A DNA stretch of 64,000 nucleotides. It comes from Cryptomeria japonica (Eukaryota; Streptophyta; Pinopsida; Cupressales; Cupressaceae). Where the stretch lies: positions 1 through 64,000 of the forward strand of contig NW_026728921.1 in the NCBI RefSeq assembly GCF_030272615.1, given 5' to 3'. Every line of letters begins with the position of its first letter. The stretch's first letter is position 1. The translations under genes were made by a program, and so were the position numbers. Below are positions 63,111-64,000 of the stretch, in pieces. The notes below the pieces were generated by a model. The model saw only the letters and a list, made by a program, of their open reading frames with translations. It had not been told where the DNA came from and searched no databases.

Positions 63111-64000
63111 GATGCTAGGCGTGCTTAAAAACCCTATGAACCCTCATAAATCAGATTATCAATACATTCATTCTGAGCTAGGAAACACAAAAAAAAATGT
63201 GAGGGATTGCAACCAAAGGGGGAGAACAAGGAAGAAATGTGTAGGTTCACGCATTGGAAAAACCGTAGGACTCTATTAATCCAAGTTCATTTATTCTAAT
63301 TGAAATTATAATTTCTATTATGATCCAATGAATAGATTTTAAATATAATTAATTAAAGTCTTAAATTACCCTCTCCTATTGATTTGCAACACACTAGTTA
63401 TAATATTAATATTTCCATATGCGCTATCGACTCCCTCTATTTATCATGTCTCTAAATTTCACACATTTTCCATAATCAATGATAGATTTAGAGAAATCCA
63501 TCATAAATTATAACACTTCATAGATTTCACGTATTTATGAATTATGATAGGTACATTAAACAAATCAATTACTAGATATATAAAATATCATACTAGTTGT
63601 GACGACATTTAGAGGTGTTAACTTGGGAGTTGGATCATGTTAAAATTCAAGAATATAATTACTTTTGTAGAGCAATAATATATCTCCATAGATGTTAATA
63701 TCGAACCTTTCTAAGAAGATAGCTGAAATAAAAATAGTTCAAACAACTCAGTCTTTTCAAACTCATTTTTGTAATGTATCACTTTCTAAATCTCATGTGT
63801 TGGAGTATTGCATATTTTAGTTGCATAGATTGGAATCTACTTGTTTGAACTCTTGAAATTAAGTAATGAAGTGGAATGACCAAATTAAGTGCATTCACTC
63901 AAAAGTAAAATCAAGACTGCCTTGTATAAGATGTCACTAAAAATGCATATATACTTTATAATAGGAAAAGCTCAAAGAATACACTCATAGTAACGAAAAA

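Larger units (their letters stand above)
54222..64000. repeat. Tandem unit U6 (partial, 9,779 bp visible), most diverged
   Basis: The last visible copy, running off the right edge about 50-100 bases before the start of its next coding relic. It carries a 23-bp segment near 56977-56999 inside the LTR that is absent from the other five units. It also has a re-arranged (TA)n(GA)n tract near 60896 and the largest number of substitutions I noticed. Confidence 0.95.

Noticed and set aside
1-64000. Endogenous pararetrovirus or other viral array
   Set aside because: Such elements can form tandem arrays in plants, but I see no reverse transcriptase, coat or movement-protein motif in any frame.
1-64000. 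Ribosomal DNA array or organelle DNA
   Set aside because: The ~10.8 kb period is in the range of plant rDNA, but no rRNA-like conserved sequence is present, composition is too AT-rich, and the unit contains nuclear LTR elements.

Overview
This window is AT-rich nuclear DNA from a seed plant, probably one with a large, repeat-rich genome. The evidence is an LTR-retrotransposon primer-binding site matching the 3' end of plant initiator tRNA-Met, a relic exon resembling the plant B3 DNA-binding domain, a relic exon resembling plant O-fucosyltransferases, and long non-coding stretches. I cannot name the species. A gymnosperm is possible but unproven.

The dominant fact is that the whole window is one head-to-tail tandem array of a ~10.84 kb unit, and neither end of the array is inside the window. 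Phased arbitrarily from base 1, the units are U1 1-10856, U2 10857-21700, U3 21701-32544, U4 32545-43376, U5 43377-54221 and U6 54222-64000 (incomplete). U2 and U3 differ at only a few bases. U4 has a 12-bp deletion and some substitutions. U5 and U6 are more diverged and share several derived variants. The first ~5.19 kb of U1 carries dozens of one-base insertions and deletions, mostly in homopolymers, that no other unit has. The following 5.6 kb of U1 shows no difference from U2 that I noticed. That pattern looks like uncorrected sequence, not biology.

Each unit holds the same items in the same order (U2 coordinates, except the first part of item 1 which lies in the end of U1): (1) a plus-strand degraded protein-coding relic of unknown function (9851-11724); (2) the 5' end of a minus-strand Copia-like LTR retrotransposon: a degraded leader/gag-like region (12530-13544), the primer-binding site (13545-13556) and a 315-bp LTR (13559-13873); (3) a degenerate minisatellite with alternating ~141 and ~178 bp monomers (14020-15065); (4) a B3-domain exon relic (15975-16100); (5) a ~233-bp imperfect foldback (16271-16503); (6) a 927-bp solo LTR with 12-bp inverted ends and a 5-bp target duplication TTCTA (17382-18308); (7) an O-fucosyltransferase-like exon relic (18449-18531); (8) a ~117-bp poly(A)-ended insert flanked by GACACCAT (19589-19721). 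The rest is AT-rich sequence in which I recognise nothing.

I see no intact functional gene, no RNA gene and no CRISPR array. The best reading is a mosaic of dead gene fragments and nested transposons that was later amplified as a unit into a macrosatellite-like array. The longest ORF in the unit (159 codons) is open in every complete copy, but all the differences I found between U2 and the most diverged copy are amino-acid changing, so it does not look conserved as a protein.
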